From: Zhengitettix transpicula
Lineage: Eukaryota; Arthropoda; Insecta; Orthoptera; Tetrigidae
Length of the DNA stretch: 64,000 nt
Assembly: GCA_037074705.1 (NCBI GenBank)
Contig: CM073594.1
Coordinates: 74,076,509-74,140,508, forward strand
Direction of reading: 5' to 3'
Positions 35,883 through 47,260 of this stretch are shown here, one piece after another (position 1 is the first letter of the stretch; every line of letters starts with the position of its first letter). The position numbers and the translations under genes are program-made. Under the pieces are notes generated by a model. The model made no database searches. It saw only the letters and a program-made list of their open reading frames with translations, and had not been told where the DNA came from.

Positions 35883-35890
35883 ATGTGAAG

Positions 35891-36898
35891 TGATCACCGC
35901 GCATGAACGATTGCATGTCTGTACCTGAGCGAATGAGGCAATTGGAGAGTCGAGGAGAGGCGTGTCCGCATTCCTGTTTGAGGATTACAGTTATCCTCAC
36001 AATGGGAGAGGAGGAGGAGTCTTCCATCCATCTCTGTGTTTTCTACTCGAGGAATTCGCAACAACTCTTACGTCCGCAGTGAAGCAAGCAAGGTTGAACA
36101 CAACCGCAAATGGACCAAGTCAATAGAAAGCCGCGGAGGAGTGTTAACGAGGAGGTACTTAACTTACTTGTCTCGTCACCACGGGTCTCGGTGGACAACA
36201 AGGCCGAGATCTGTGATTGAGTTGAGGGAACTCTGCAGTACCTTCCAGAGCACGTGATTGAGGAATGTTGCTGGTGAAAGCCGTGTATGGTTGTGTTAGC
36301 TCAGAGGAAAGACAAACACGGATCAGATGCGTGTGTCTTTGCACAGTTTCGCTCACGCCGTGGGAATATTAATGCTGGGAATTTACGCAACGTGGAAGAC
36401 CTCCTTAATAGAAACACGACAGACCAGATGAGAGGAATATGACAGGAGTAGCCCAGGTGAGACCACGGGAAGGTGTGACGTCACGCTGTGACGTTGCTGG
36501 GAGTGCTGCCTCGAGGCGAGGCGAGATTTGGAATGTAGAGACTTTCTCTGGCAAGGCACCTGCTGCGGGGCCAAACAACCACGGCAACACCTCTCACCCC
36601 TTCCTCCGTGGGAAGTTGCTGAACCTCAGTGGTCCGGTCATCTCCAGCCGTCCTTCAAGATACAGACTAGAGCATGACGTGACGACCATCTCGCCTTGTA
36701 GACACAAATCCCTACTCTTTTATTAACGAATTAAAATAGTCTCCGTCTTTCTACTTGCTTCTTCATTTCGTGACAGATTCTATTGTTCCTTTAATACATT
36801 CAGCTATCTATTCATTCTTTAACCTTTTCTTTTGTTATTCGTGTGACGTGTCATGACCATCACTGTTTAATTATATAAATATGAAGTAAAGTTTCGTT
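35891..36898. other. Unassigned, somewhat GC-richer sequence
   Basis: A plus frame at 36439-36726 (95 codons) and smaller overlapping frames are not recognisable. The base composition is more balanced than the surroundings at 36000-36700, so a host exon or regulatory region cannot be excluded. Confidence 0.35.
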
Positions 36899-37018
36899 AA
36901 TAAATTTTTCGCGGTTGAGCACCAGGTTCAAATTTCTCGATGTTGACGTCTGAAAACACCACAGAAACGTCAACATCGGGAAATCTGAACCTGATGCTCA
37001 ACCGCGAAAAAATTTATT
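36899..37018. repeat. Long near-perfect hairpin, about 51-bp arms and 17-nt loop
   Basis: The left arm 36899-36949 and right arm 36967-37018 are reverse complements with few mismatches (for example CGCGGTTGAGCACCAGGTTC against GAACCTGATGCTCAACCGCG). The loop is 36950-36966. It may be a minimal foldback element or an inverted pair of tail repeats; GAAACGTCAACATC inside resembles Penelope-type tail words. Confidence 0.9.
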
Positions 37019-37145
37019 AATAATTTACACCGGGAAAACTTACATTTATTAAAGTTCCGTTGCTTGTAATTTCGCGCCGTGATGCACATACGCGAAGTTG
37101 GCATTATTGTTATTATACTAGTATACGATGCGAATAGATTTTTAT

Positions 37146-37936
37146 TCTTCTAATAAATAAAGCAGAACGTTTGTTTGTATATATATTTGATTGTTTCTTT
37201 GTATGTTCCTTATACAAATCTACACCGGTGGAGCGAATTTCACCAAATTTCGTACACGTGTTCTTTGCGACGAGGAAACAAACACTGTCGGGGTGAGACG
37301 CGCCTACCATCCCCAGAAGCGGGGGTGAACGGGGGTTGAAATATTTAAACATGCTAAAACAGTCGATATTTCAGTCGGATAAATATTTTTAGGGTTCACA
37401 GATATTGATAGGGTTTCTACCGATGTTATCTGAATATAATTTTAATCCTCTACACCCTGGAGAAAGGACACCCTTAGGGTTTTGGGTGGAGATTCTTTAC
37501 AGGAAAATAACGCGAATACATCCGAAATTGGAGTCAAATCGAAGGTTATGGACGTCACTGAGTTTAGTTGTGACATTCAACTAGGCATTTACCACCTCAG
37601 ATGCAGGGGTAGTGGGGTAGAAATTTTTGAACATGCAACCACAGCAGGTATTTGCCTTGAATAAATATTTTTCAGGGTTAATTATATTGATTGTATTTCT
37701 ACTGATGTTGTTTGTGTATAATTTCAATCCCTTTCGGCATGCGAGGGGAGCAAGCATCCTTAGGGGTGGGGGTGGAGGGGCGTTACATATCATTAACGCC
37801 AAATCAACCGAGATTCGAGTCAAATCGGGGTTATGGATGTCGCTGAGACTATTTATAACAAACTCAGAAACGAAATTGGAGTGTATCGGGGGTTATGGAT
37901 AAATGACATCTCGGGCAACGCCGGGCACCCAGCTAG
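37146..37936 (+). mobile_element. Helitron-like non-autonomous element, copy 1
   Basis: Begins TCTTCTAATAAATAAAG and ends CTCGGGCAACGCCGGGCACC then CAGCTAG followed by T. A small GC-rich hairpin just before CTAG and TC/CTAG ends without inverted termini or target duplication are Helitron hallmarks. The leader CCTTATACAAATCTACACCG is shared with the copy at 45.6 kb. The body has two diverged sub-repeats of GGGGTGGAAATTTT type and no Rep/helicase gene, so it depends on proteins from elsewhere. Confidence 0.6.
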
Positions 37937-38042
37937 TAATAAATAAACTGTGAACAGGTGAAATGTTAAGTTGGTTTTGGAAAATGATTTCTTATTAAAT
38001 AGAATCTTGATGTAAAGAGTAACATTAACGGCCATGGCGAAA

Positions 38043-38044
38043 CA

Positions 38045-38094
<50 letters not shown>
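38043..38094. repeat. (TA)n microsatellite
   Basis: AT run directly before the left end of family L copy f. Confidence 0.9.
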
Positions 38095-38097
<3 letters not shown>

Positions 38098-39223
38098 AAT
38101 AAACAACTGGAAGGCTTTAATTAAATAAATCAATTCACAAAAAAATTATTTAAAATTTGAATAATTAGCCACACGTTAAAGACGTCGAATCTATAATGAT
38201 AAAAAAGGTGGTCTTAAATCATAGGAATAATTAACAACATTTACTAAGCTTTAAAAGAAATTTATTATTGTTGATAAATTTACAATGTACAAGACCTATT
38301 TTTCACGCCGAATTCCATCCAGTTAAAAACAAATACTTTAATTTTCATTTATTAATTCGTGGCAATTATGGACATACAGTTCTTATATCATTACAATCAA
38401 ATACGTCGAATCTCTTATCTCAGGGTCATAACTGGGTTTGATAATTAGAACAAAATCAATGCATAAACAGACAATTAACAAATCAAATCTAAAAAGTTAA
38501 CGTAAAACAATATGAAGATAAGTGAAACAGAAGAAAATTAAATTAAACAAAAACTGAACGAAATCTGACTATACCTTTTTAATTATCGTTTACAAATTTG
38601 TATAAAAGTTTTGTTACTCACGGAACGTCTGTCTGATATCAGATCTCTCTTGTATCTTGAAAACTATTACACTAAAAAGGCATTTTTACACAGACTCTAC
38701 ACTTCATTGAAAATTTTAATATACACGATTATAATACTCGTCCTCTGCTATCTCGAACCTCGGATGAGCCACCCCCTTTGGTCTGCTAGTGGATTACGGT
38801 CTCCTCTATGCGATAATTGTTCAAGCAGCGTGAAGCAACCGTTTGCTTCACCGTGTGAAAATTATTATATAAATCTCTCCGTAAAAATATTTGCCTGCTT
38901 TCATGTAGAAATACAGGATTTCGCCATTCGTACTTTATATCTGCAAATTTTACTGTTTGTTGCTCTAGGTGAACTGAACAGTATTATATCTCCCCGTCGA
39001 CTTTTAACTGTTTCCTCTCTCGCACGCAGAATTATGACTCCTTCACCCATCAATCGCCGATTCCAGACTGGCGTTCTCCAAATGTATACTCAGTTTTCTC
39101 CGCGCGCGGTCTACATTGTTGAACAATGGAAAAACCAGCCTTCATTGTCGCCTTTACGCATTCGTACCGCTAACAATTTAATTATATTAAAAACAATTAA
39201 TGGCCTGTTTAATTGGCATTGCA
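38095..39223 (-). mobile_element. TG...CA element, family L copy f
   Basis: Begins TGTAATAAACAACTGG and on the minus strand starts TGCAATGCCAATTAAACAGG, sharing AGGCCATTAAT and TTGTTAGCGGT with copy d, plus AGTCAGATTTCGTTC (near 38565) and TTATCAAACCCAG with GACCCTGAGA (near 38430). Open frame 38611-39282 (223 codons, plus strand) lies antisense to these blocks and has no known motif, so I treat it as chance. The outer boundary at 39223 is less certain than the left one. Confidence 0.5.
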
Positions 39224-40605
39224 TTATGGTACCTCACGAATTTATTTACGAAAATATACACCTTGAGTATTGCAGGATATAATTCTCCCTCAGTCTTCAG
39301 AGATTACGAAAGATTAAATTTATGAAATTGTTAGCTACATTCACAATGTAATCAAACGGTCCCCATATTGGAGTCATAATATGGCACGAAAAGTAAAGTA
39401 TTTCGTATTGTTTTTTATTATCATTCGATGGATTATTGCCGGATATAATTATACTTTTTATTCAATGGAAATATTTCTGCTTTATTTCATCACGGAAAAT
39501 GGAACTAGTTCCTTTGTTCGACGCATAGTAACGTCTCTCTCGCGTGACGTCATGGCATCTTGGCGCGCAGTAATTTAACACAATTTTTTAAAATTATAAT
39601 TCCTTCAACCTTTGTGCTAGGGGTTTCTCACCTCCGCACAGTATCGTTTCCCGAGTTTTGAAGAATATGTGTACCAATTTTTGTTGCACTCTGTCCACGC
39701 AATTAAATTTGTATACAAATTAACGTAAATACATACATACAAATATACATCCTTTTTTTATTATATAAAAGAAGATAGACAACCTGTGTTGTCAGGGTTG
39801 TCCCGTGTTTTCAAAGATGTATTAACCTCTGATATCCGTATATTTACTGCGATAACCCGAGTTATCCTGCGATGGGATTAATTTAGGGCGTGTTATTTTT
39901 CTTAATCCTTATTGTCGCCCACGAGAATATCCCGTGGAGGCCTTGAGAGGAGGAGAGTAAATCACAGAACAGGTGGTGGTGACCTTCACGGGCACTCTCT
40001 AAATTCCGCGAGCAGAAACGAACAAACTGCACGTACGTACAAAGACTAGTAAAAGTACTGCTTAGTCCTGGAAGGAATGTAAAACGTGATATTGTCTTCC
40101 GTCAATTACTGAAGAGCTTCTGTTGCAATGTAAATATTTCCTATTAATTTACATAATCTAAAAGTAATAACTGGTATTCTGTGGACAATAACAGTCTTCA
40201 ACTTGAACGTGAACCTGAATAATTCCTCTTCCACCCCAACGGTAGAGGGTGGACGACGGTAGAAAATAAATAAAAGGAACTTGAAACTACCTGAGCAGAG
40301 AATAAACAAGGATCGTGTAATTTTTACCCAGCGCTGACCCAGATATTTGTTAGTGAATGAGAGGTTGCGTTGATATCAATCTCTTTCTTGCCCAGCCTCT
40401 ATAAATCATCCAGTCAGCACCGGGTCATTAAGGGATCGAACGTGATTTATTAACGCCATCTACATTCCAATTATAATTCTCATTACAACAAGAAAGTGGG
40501 ACAGAGTTGAGTGAGTTCTAATCTCAAAGGAGCTGAAGTTGATTCCTCCCCCCCAAAATAATATATTTAATAGTAAATATACCTTCCTCTCCAGATTTGT
40601 AAAGA
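39224..40605. other. Unassigned sequence
   Basis: No gene, RNA or repeat family recognised. Short chance frames only. Confidence 0.4.
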
Positions 40606-40908
40606 AGGTCCTTCCTATGCTATTAAAGGGGAGTTGCCCAATGTGGATCACCCTCATGTAGCCTGTTGCCCTAAAAAAAAAATGCCGGAACTACCTGATG
40701 CAGGTTTTTCTAGGGGTATCCCTACATCACTTTTAGGCGAATTGCCGAGTAGGATCCTTAAACCATAGCCCGGGGGTCCAAGTTAAGCCTTGGCTACCTT
40801 CCTCTACCCTTCCGCATCCCCCCCTTTCAAATCCCTTCCCATACTATTAAAGGGGAGTTGCCACCATGTGGATTACCCACATATAGCCTATTGCCCTAAA
40901 AAAATATT
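40606..40908 (+). repeat. Poly-A-tailed retroposon family (copy E, two partial units)
   Basis: The only copy in the opposite direction. A short unit 40606-40681 ends GTAGCCTGTTGCCCTAAAAAA. A longer unit 40686-40908 begins at CTACCTGATGCAGG, the same 5' break as copies D and G, and again ends TTGCCCTAAAAAAA. The two A-runs confirm which end of the family is 3'. Confidence 0.75.
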
Positions 40909-41214
40909 AACTGATAAAATAAATAGAACACCACATTTCTCTAAACCTTGTTGCTATCGTCAGGTGATTAAAAACCGTAAATTACTATAAGAAACGTTTG
41001 TTGTGTGGGTATTTATTTTATCACTTAATTTTTGTCACGTAATTGGCTACTTCTTCATCTTTATACAGACTTTTTAATATTTTTCTTTTCTGTTACCTTA
41101 TTGTTTTCTCTCTTTTCAGTATACCTTGGTGTTCCAAATTTTTAAAATACAGTTGATAACAGTTTTTTTTCATTTTATTTATTACCGGTTTTTTTATATT
41201 TGCATTTGCACGTT
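40907..41214 (+). repeat. Left arm of a 300-bp inverted repeat
   Basis: Matches 43436-43738 in reverse complement: AACTGATAAAATAAATAG, AGAAACGTTTGTTGTGTGGG and TTACCGG..TATATTTGCATT all recur inverted. Contains a GTCAGGTGATTAAAAACC and AAACGTTTG pair reminiscent of Penelope-type tails. Confidence 0.85.
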
Positions 41215-41587
41215 TTCTTTCTTTATTTTCTAATTGTATCTCCACGTGACAGTAAGGTCCAGACGTCTTGCACGTTATAGCGTGTGGACGTTGCCCTGGT
41301 CGAGAATTCTTCTTCTGTTTTTGTTCACGGGATTTGTTCTCTGCGTGTGTTTATAAAATTTACATTTAGGGAGGATAAATGATTTGGTTTCGGACGGGAC
41401 CAAAGTGAGACCTCCTCTAGTGATTGTGCGTGAGAGTTCGTTCAGGGAGTGAGGCCAATCAATGTGTGCCAGGAGAAGAAAGCTGGCGAAAGTGCTTCGG
41501 ATCAGACTCGTCTATATACTTTCTTCCTTCCTCTGGACGAATCAAGCGCTCCGATGCGAATAATAAATAAAAGTATAACTAACGCAA
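41215..41587. other. Unassigned sequence inside the inverted structure
   Basis: Between the left arm and the minus-strand mariner. Nothing recognised. Confidence 0.4.
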
Positions 41588-42631
41588 CTAATGACTTTTC
41601 AATATAACAGAAACCGTCAAAATAAAAATTAATATACAAAAATATGCCACAAGATTATTTTTTTGTGCAACATAGTCTCCTTGTAACTCTCCACACTTCT
41701 CCCAGTGATGCTCCCATCTCTGTAACCCGTCCAAAAAGTACTCGACGTTTTTCTCTGCAAAATAAGTGTTCACGAAGGTGATTGCCTCTTCATTTCACGA
41801 AAATCTCTGTCCTCCGAGCGCAAATTTTAGATGAGAGAACAAGAAGAAGTCGCTTGGGGCTAGATTTGGATGGTCAAGAAGTTCAAACCGTAATTCGTGG
41901 TATTTTCGCCATGGCAACCGCTGAGGTGTGAAACAGTGCGTTGTCTTGGTGAAACAGGATTTTCTTTTTCTGCAAATGTGGCCGTTTCTGCCTTCAGCTT
42001 GTCAAGTAATGATGCTCCTGTAATGGTTTTTCCTTTTTGAAGATAATCGATTAAAATAACTCCATGACTATCCCAAAAAAACGGTCGCCATCACTTTCCC
42101 AGCCGAAAAAACAGTTTTTGCTTTCTTTGGAGCCGGTTCCCTCTTTGCAGTCCACTGTTTGGACTGTATTTTTGTTTCGGGCGTATAATGATGTATCCAA
42201 GTTTCATCTACAGTAATTAATCAGCGCCAAAACTCGGATTTATTGCGCCTAAACTTCGCCAACAGAGCGTTGGAAATGTTCATTCGAACATGTTTTGGTC
42301 TAACGTGACCAAACGCGGCACCCAACGCGCCGACAGCTTTCTCATGCCTAAATGTAGATTTAATATGTGACAAACACGTTCTCATGACCTCTGCTATCTC
42401 TCTCACTTTAATTCGGCGGACGTGTAGCACCATTTGGTGAACTTTGGCGATGATTTCGTTGGAAGTTGCAGTTTTTGGACGTCCCCAACGTTCATCGTCT
42501 CCCAAGCTCTTACGGCCACGTTTAAATTCAGCTGTCCAAAATTTCACTGTGGTAAATGATGGTGCAGTGTCCCCATACACAGATTCCAACTCATCTTTTA
42601 TTTGTGTAGGCGTATTGCCTTTCAAAAACAA
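41588..42631 (-). pseudogene. Mariner transposase pseudogene (family M1, copy 2)
   Basis: The frame 42221-42631 carries the DNA-binding region (TVKFWTAEFKRGRKSLGDDE and KVREIAEVMRTCLSHIKST). Further along the minus strand HQDNALFHTSAVAMAKI keeps the second catalytic Asp that copy 1 has lost. The 41588-41773 frame gives the C-terminus with LDGLQRWEHHWEKC. Both copies share an extra base after AKI and a four-residue deletion before LAPSD. Stops and frameshifts make it non-functional. Confidence 0.9.
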
Positions 42632-42829
42632 TTATTTAATAACAGCTCGATACTCCATTTTCACAAAAACACTCTCATTAACTCACTCAAACGACGGTTA
42701 CATAACAACCGTGCGTCCAAAATGGCTGAAACTTTGGTGAGTAACAGATGAACAACGAAATTCACTAGCTTTTATTTACTAGTGCTGCCATCTTCACTTT
42801 GAGGTCGGAAACTTTTCAGACCACCCTCG
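41588..42829 (-). mobile_element. Mariner element, dead copy 2 of family M1
   Basis: The right end GGTCGGAAACTTTTCAGACC then ACCCTCG matches the M1 terminal repeat. At the other side the transposase end is recognisable (ACATAGTCTCCTTGTAACTC near 41665) but no clear terminal repeat is found, so that end is decayed or truncated and its coordinate approximate. Confidence 0.85.
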
Positions 42830-43435
42830 TTCAACTACATAACGTAACTCGAAAACAAGTAAGAAACAAGAAAATAAAGGAGGAATGAGTAAATTATTGG
42901 GTGAGAGTCTGAAATAAGCTGAATCTAGTAGGACATCTCAGCACCGTTGTCACAACCACTATTATCTCCTCCAGCTGAGCAGTTTAACCCAACCAGGTTG
43001 AGTTTTGCTGTAAATATATATTTCTCCATGTGAACCGAGACGAAACTTCGTAACTGCCGCAAACTAACCCAGTTTCCTCAAGTCTTTTGTAAGGTGGCGG
43101 TGAGAATCACTGACAACAGGGAAAAAAAAATTCTAGCGGGTCTTCGATGTTATCATTTCTTCTCCTCGTTAACCGTCGACGTTCTCACGATATCCGTGCA
43201 TGTTACTCGATGGAGGAGGTTTCTTTATTACCAGAACCAGCAATCGACGTTGTAGAAATATCCGTTCCCAATTTGCTTGATTCCTTCGCAAAAAAAAAAA
43301 AAGAGGGAACTCGCCGAACCGCAGAGACGTCGAGGATGCGGTTGATCAGGGCAATGTCCATACGCTCTAACAAGCAAGACATCAAGACCTTACTGTCCCC
43401 TGCAGATACGATTAAAGGTTAGAAAACAAAGGACG
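42830..43435. other. Unassigned sequence inside the inverted structure
   Basis: The plus frame 43147-43422 (91 codons) is not recognisable. No gene is supported. Confidence 0.4.
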
Positions 43436-43738
43436 AAAATGTGCGAATGCAAATATAAAAAATCCGGTAAGAAATAAAATTAAAAAAAATATTTCAAGAG
43501 CTGTAATTTAAAAATTTGAAACGCCAAGGTATATTTTAAAAATCATAACAGAAAACAATATGATAACAGAAAAGAAAAATATTAAAAAGGCTGTGTTAAG
43601 ATGAAGAAGTAGCCAATTACGAGACAAAAAATTAGGGACAAAATAAATACCCACACAACAAACGTTTCTTATAGTAATTTATGACAAAAGCAACAAGGTT
43701 TCGAGAAATGTAGTTTTCTATTTATTTTATCAGTTAAA
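43436..43738 (-). repeat. Right arm of the 300-bp inverted repeat
   Basis: Reverse complement of 40907-41214, with moderate divergence and small gaps. Confidence 0.85.
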
Positions 43739-45594
43739 TTTTGTCTGTTAATTAATCGACTACTTGTTTATGTAATTAGTAGAAGAAAATTCTTTAAAAG
43801 GAGAAGTCGAATGAAAATCAAAAATACTGAACGATGGATGAAATCTAAATAAAATATTACAAAAAAAATAAAACCGCTTAAAAAGGAGAGAATTTTGATC
43901 GGAAACCAATGTAAAATAAAGAAAATTAAACTGAAATAGAAAAAATATTAACTGAAAGTCAATACAAATATATTTTTAAAAAATAAAGGGAAACATGAAA
44001 GGAAATGAAATAAAAATTAAGTACAGGAATGTCAGAAATGAAATGAAATGCCTTAAAAGAAAACAAGCAACAAAAATTCGAAATAAAACTGAAAAAGAAA
44101 AGTGACGAATTGTACAGATTAAATAAAACCGTATGAAATGAAGGAAAGAAATAAGAAGAGACACGAAACCAAATTAATAGAAATTAAATTGAAAGAGAAA
44201 TAAATATAACGGAAAGGCAGTGAATAGGTAATTAAATGAAAATAAAAGGAAACGAGAAGTGAAAATGAAAGATAAAGTAAGTACAGGAATGATAAAAGTT
44301 AAATTAAAATACTTTAAAAGGGAATACATTAAATAAATTAAATTAAATAATAAAATTTACGAAGAATAAGTTAATAAACGGTATTGATAAGATACTAAAC
44401 GAAAATATGTTGGAAAATTGAAATGAAAATAACATTTTCAGGAAGGTATAAGGAAAAAAAATTATTAACTTGATATGTACGGAATAAGTTGTGTCGCTCT
44501 AGGCTCTTCTTCGCACCTGACCTAAGGAACAAGGATCCCAGAAACGTTATGTGGTATTTACATAAACACTTTTTTGTCTGAATTGGCTACGTTTCATATT
44601 CAAGAAAAGGATTAAAATTCTGTGAAAATAAATTTTAAAAATTTGAAACCTATAATATATTAAAAAACCATAATTTAATAAAGACGTTTAACGTGTTGTA
44701 TCGACGGAACGAAGCGAGCGAGGACTATTTTGTTTATAATTTTCTCTTCCGCCTCGTTTACTTCACGCGTCACCATCTTGCATAATCCATTGGCTTTACT
44801 AGAAGCGATCTTCGCCGTGGAACAGAATTTCATCTTGTACGAAACAACTCCTTGTGATTTTAGCCAGCCTTTGAGCAATAAATTTTGAATTTGTTCGTTT
44901 GCTACTTGAAAAAGCGGACTTGACCGAAACACTTTACATTATCCTTGGAATAAATGTAAGATAAAAATAAAAATTCCTTCGCCTCTCCGTGAGGTAGTTT
45001 CGTAATTTCCGGCACAAATTCTACGCCAAGTGCATTACGGAACTTCCGCCCAACATATTTTTTGCACCGTTTTGACTTTAAAAACATTCGTCAAGTTTTT
45101 TTTTACATGAGGAAAATTCTCGTTTTCGAGGAAACATTTCTTTTCTGTGTCAGTTAATCCTTTACCTTTCCATTCCGTTCCCTCTCAATCTTAAATTGGA
45201 TCTGAAGTTTTTGCTTTATCTGACTCCATGGAAATGAAACAAGGTAGTTGTGCCACTTCACCAAGGTTACGAATCTCGGTGCTTCGTCATTGCTTGAAAA
45301 ACACTTTATACGTAGTGAGTCAAATATTTTGAGCTGCTTTTTCTTGTTAACGCATAAACATTTTCCAAATTAGTTTACTATTAATTGTTCACATATGAGT
45401 CAGGCTTTAGTTTTTCTCATTTATTTCTTTTTCTCGTTCAAATACTTTCAGATTGATTTATCTTCTCATTTGTGAGTCGTGTCAGACGCATTCCATTATT
45501 TACGCTTTTTACTGAAACACAAGTTACGTCACTCCAGTCTCATCTCATTTTCTTCGTCGAGTTTTCTCGTTAATATATTTTCTAGGTTGAACAA
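43739..45594. other. A-rich sequence and an unrecognised pair of frames
   Basis: 43760-44640 is A/G-rich, low-complexity DNA. On the minus strand, frames 44902-45087 and 44675-44932 overlap and are each free of stops; together they would give about 140 codons with one frame change near 44915. Neither matches a family I know. They could be a decayed transposon or host gene fragment. Confidence 0.35.
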
Positions 45595-46614
45595 TCTTAT
45601 TATTTATAAGATTGTTTGTTTGTATGTATATATATTTGTATGTTCCTTATACAAATCTACACCGGTGGAGCAAATTTCACCAAATTTCGTTCACGTGTTC
45701 TTTGCGACCAGGAAACAAACACTGTCGGGGTGAGACACGTCTACCACCTCCAGGAGCGGGGGTGGACAGGGGTGGAAATATTCCATTTTGGCGGAGTTGG
45801 GTGTGGGAATAAATTTTCAAACATGTTAACCGGCCTACTTTTGCTTCGAATAAATATATTTCGGCATCACTGAGATTCATAAAATTTCTCTACATGTTCT
45901 CTGTGTATAATTTCAACCCCTTTCGGGTTTTGGATGGGTGTACCCTTAAGGGTGGGCGTGAAATGGCATTACATAAAAAGAAAGCAGAAACTATTGAGAT
46001 TGGAGTCGAATCCGGGGCTATAGTTGTCATTGAGTTTAATTACGACATTCAACTTGCCGTTTAAATCCCCGAAGCGGGACTGGTCGGGGGTGGAAATTTT
46101 CAGACATGTTAAACGGTCGATATTTGCGATAATTATTTCCTGGGGTTAATTACTTTGATAGTATTTATACCGATGCTGTTCGTGGATAATTTCAACCCCT
46201 GTGAGGGGAGCAAGCTTAGGGGTGGGGTGGAGGTACGTTAGATTAAAAAAACGCAAAAACAACCGAGATTCGAATAAATTCAGAGACTATGAATGTCGCC
46301 GAGTCTAATTGTGACAACCTGGGTAACGTGACGGGCTCGGGAGGTGGAGGGCGGGGGTAGAAATTTTCAGACAATGTAATCGGCCGAATAAATACTTTTT
46401 GATTATCGCACATTTTTGGGGGTGGTCATCTTCTAACATGTAAAAACGGCCGATATATTTGTTCAATGACTTCAACCCCCTTCGGCATGGGAGGTGAGCA
46501 CATTTAGGGATAGGGTTCGAGGAGTGTTACATAAAAATAGCTAAAAAGCAAACGAAATTGGAGTCATATCGGGGGTTACGGATAAATAACATCTCGGGCA
46601 ACGCCGGGCACCCA
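45595..46614 (+). mobile_element. Helitron-like non-autonomous element, copy 2
   Basis: Begins TCTTATTATTTATAAGATTG (itself a perfect small palindrome) then GTTTGTTTGTATG and the leader CCTTATACAAATCTACACCG. It ends CATCTCGGGCAACGCCGGGC then ACCCAG, without the final CTAG, because it runs straight into a partial third copy. The body contains three or four diverged sub-repeats of about 220-300 bp. No protein encoded. Confidence 0.55.
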
Positions 46615-47260
46615 GTGTTCTTTGAGACCAACTAAACAAACACCGTCGGGGTGAGAACGTCTATCACCCCCAGAAGCAGGGGTGTAAATATTCAAACATG
46701 CTAAAACAGCCGATATTTGAGTCTGATAAATATTTCAAGGAGTCAAAGAGATTGATAGTGTTTCTACCGATGTTATCTGACTATAATTTCAACCCCTTAC
46801 ATCATCGGAACGGAGCCCCCTTAGGGGGGATAATACAATCAATATTGGAGTCAAATCCAGTTTTATGCATGTAGCTGAGTTTAATGATGACATTAAATTC
46901 GCCGTTTAACCCCCAGGGGCGGGGCTACACGGGGGTAGAATTTTTCTAACAAGTTAAATGGTCTATATTTGCGGGGAATAAATAATTGTTAAGATCAATG
47001 ACGTTTATAAAGAAAACAATCCGAATAAAACCGAGAATGGAGTCAAATCCAGGGTAACCGATGTAGGTGAATTTAATTAAGATTTACAATTGGTCATTTA
47101 ACCCACAGGAGCGTAGGTGGACGGGGCTGAAATTTTTCAAACATTAAATGGTCGATATTTGCGTGGAATAATTAATTGTCGGGTTTAATGACGTTCATAG
47201 CTTTTATATCGATGTTATTTGTAAAATATTAACCCTTTTCGGCATGAGAGATGAGTACGT
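46615..47260 (+). mobile_element. Helitron-like element, partial copy 3
   Basis: Starts inside the leader (TTCTTTGAGACCAACTAAAC, then CACCGTCGGGGTGAG) and continues through the family body to about 47260. Both ends are missing. Head-to-tail contact with copy 2 suggests tandem arrangement. Confidence 0.5.

Noticed and set aside
37146..37936. LTR or LINE identity for the 37-kb repeat
   Set aside because: No tail, target duplication or TG/CA ends; the TC start, hairpin and CTAG end favour a Helitron-like element.
38611..39282. 223-codon open frame, plus strand
   Set aside because: It lies antisense within family L copy f, has no known motif, and the related copies b and c do not keep a long frame there.
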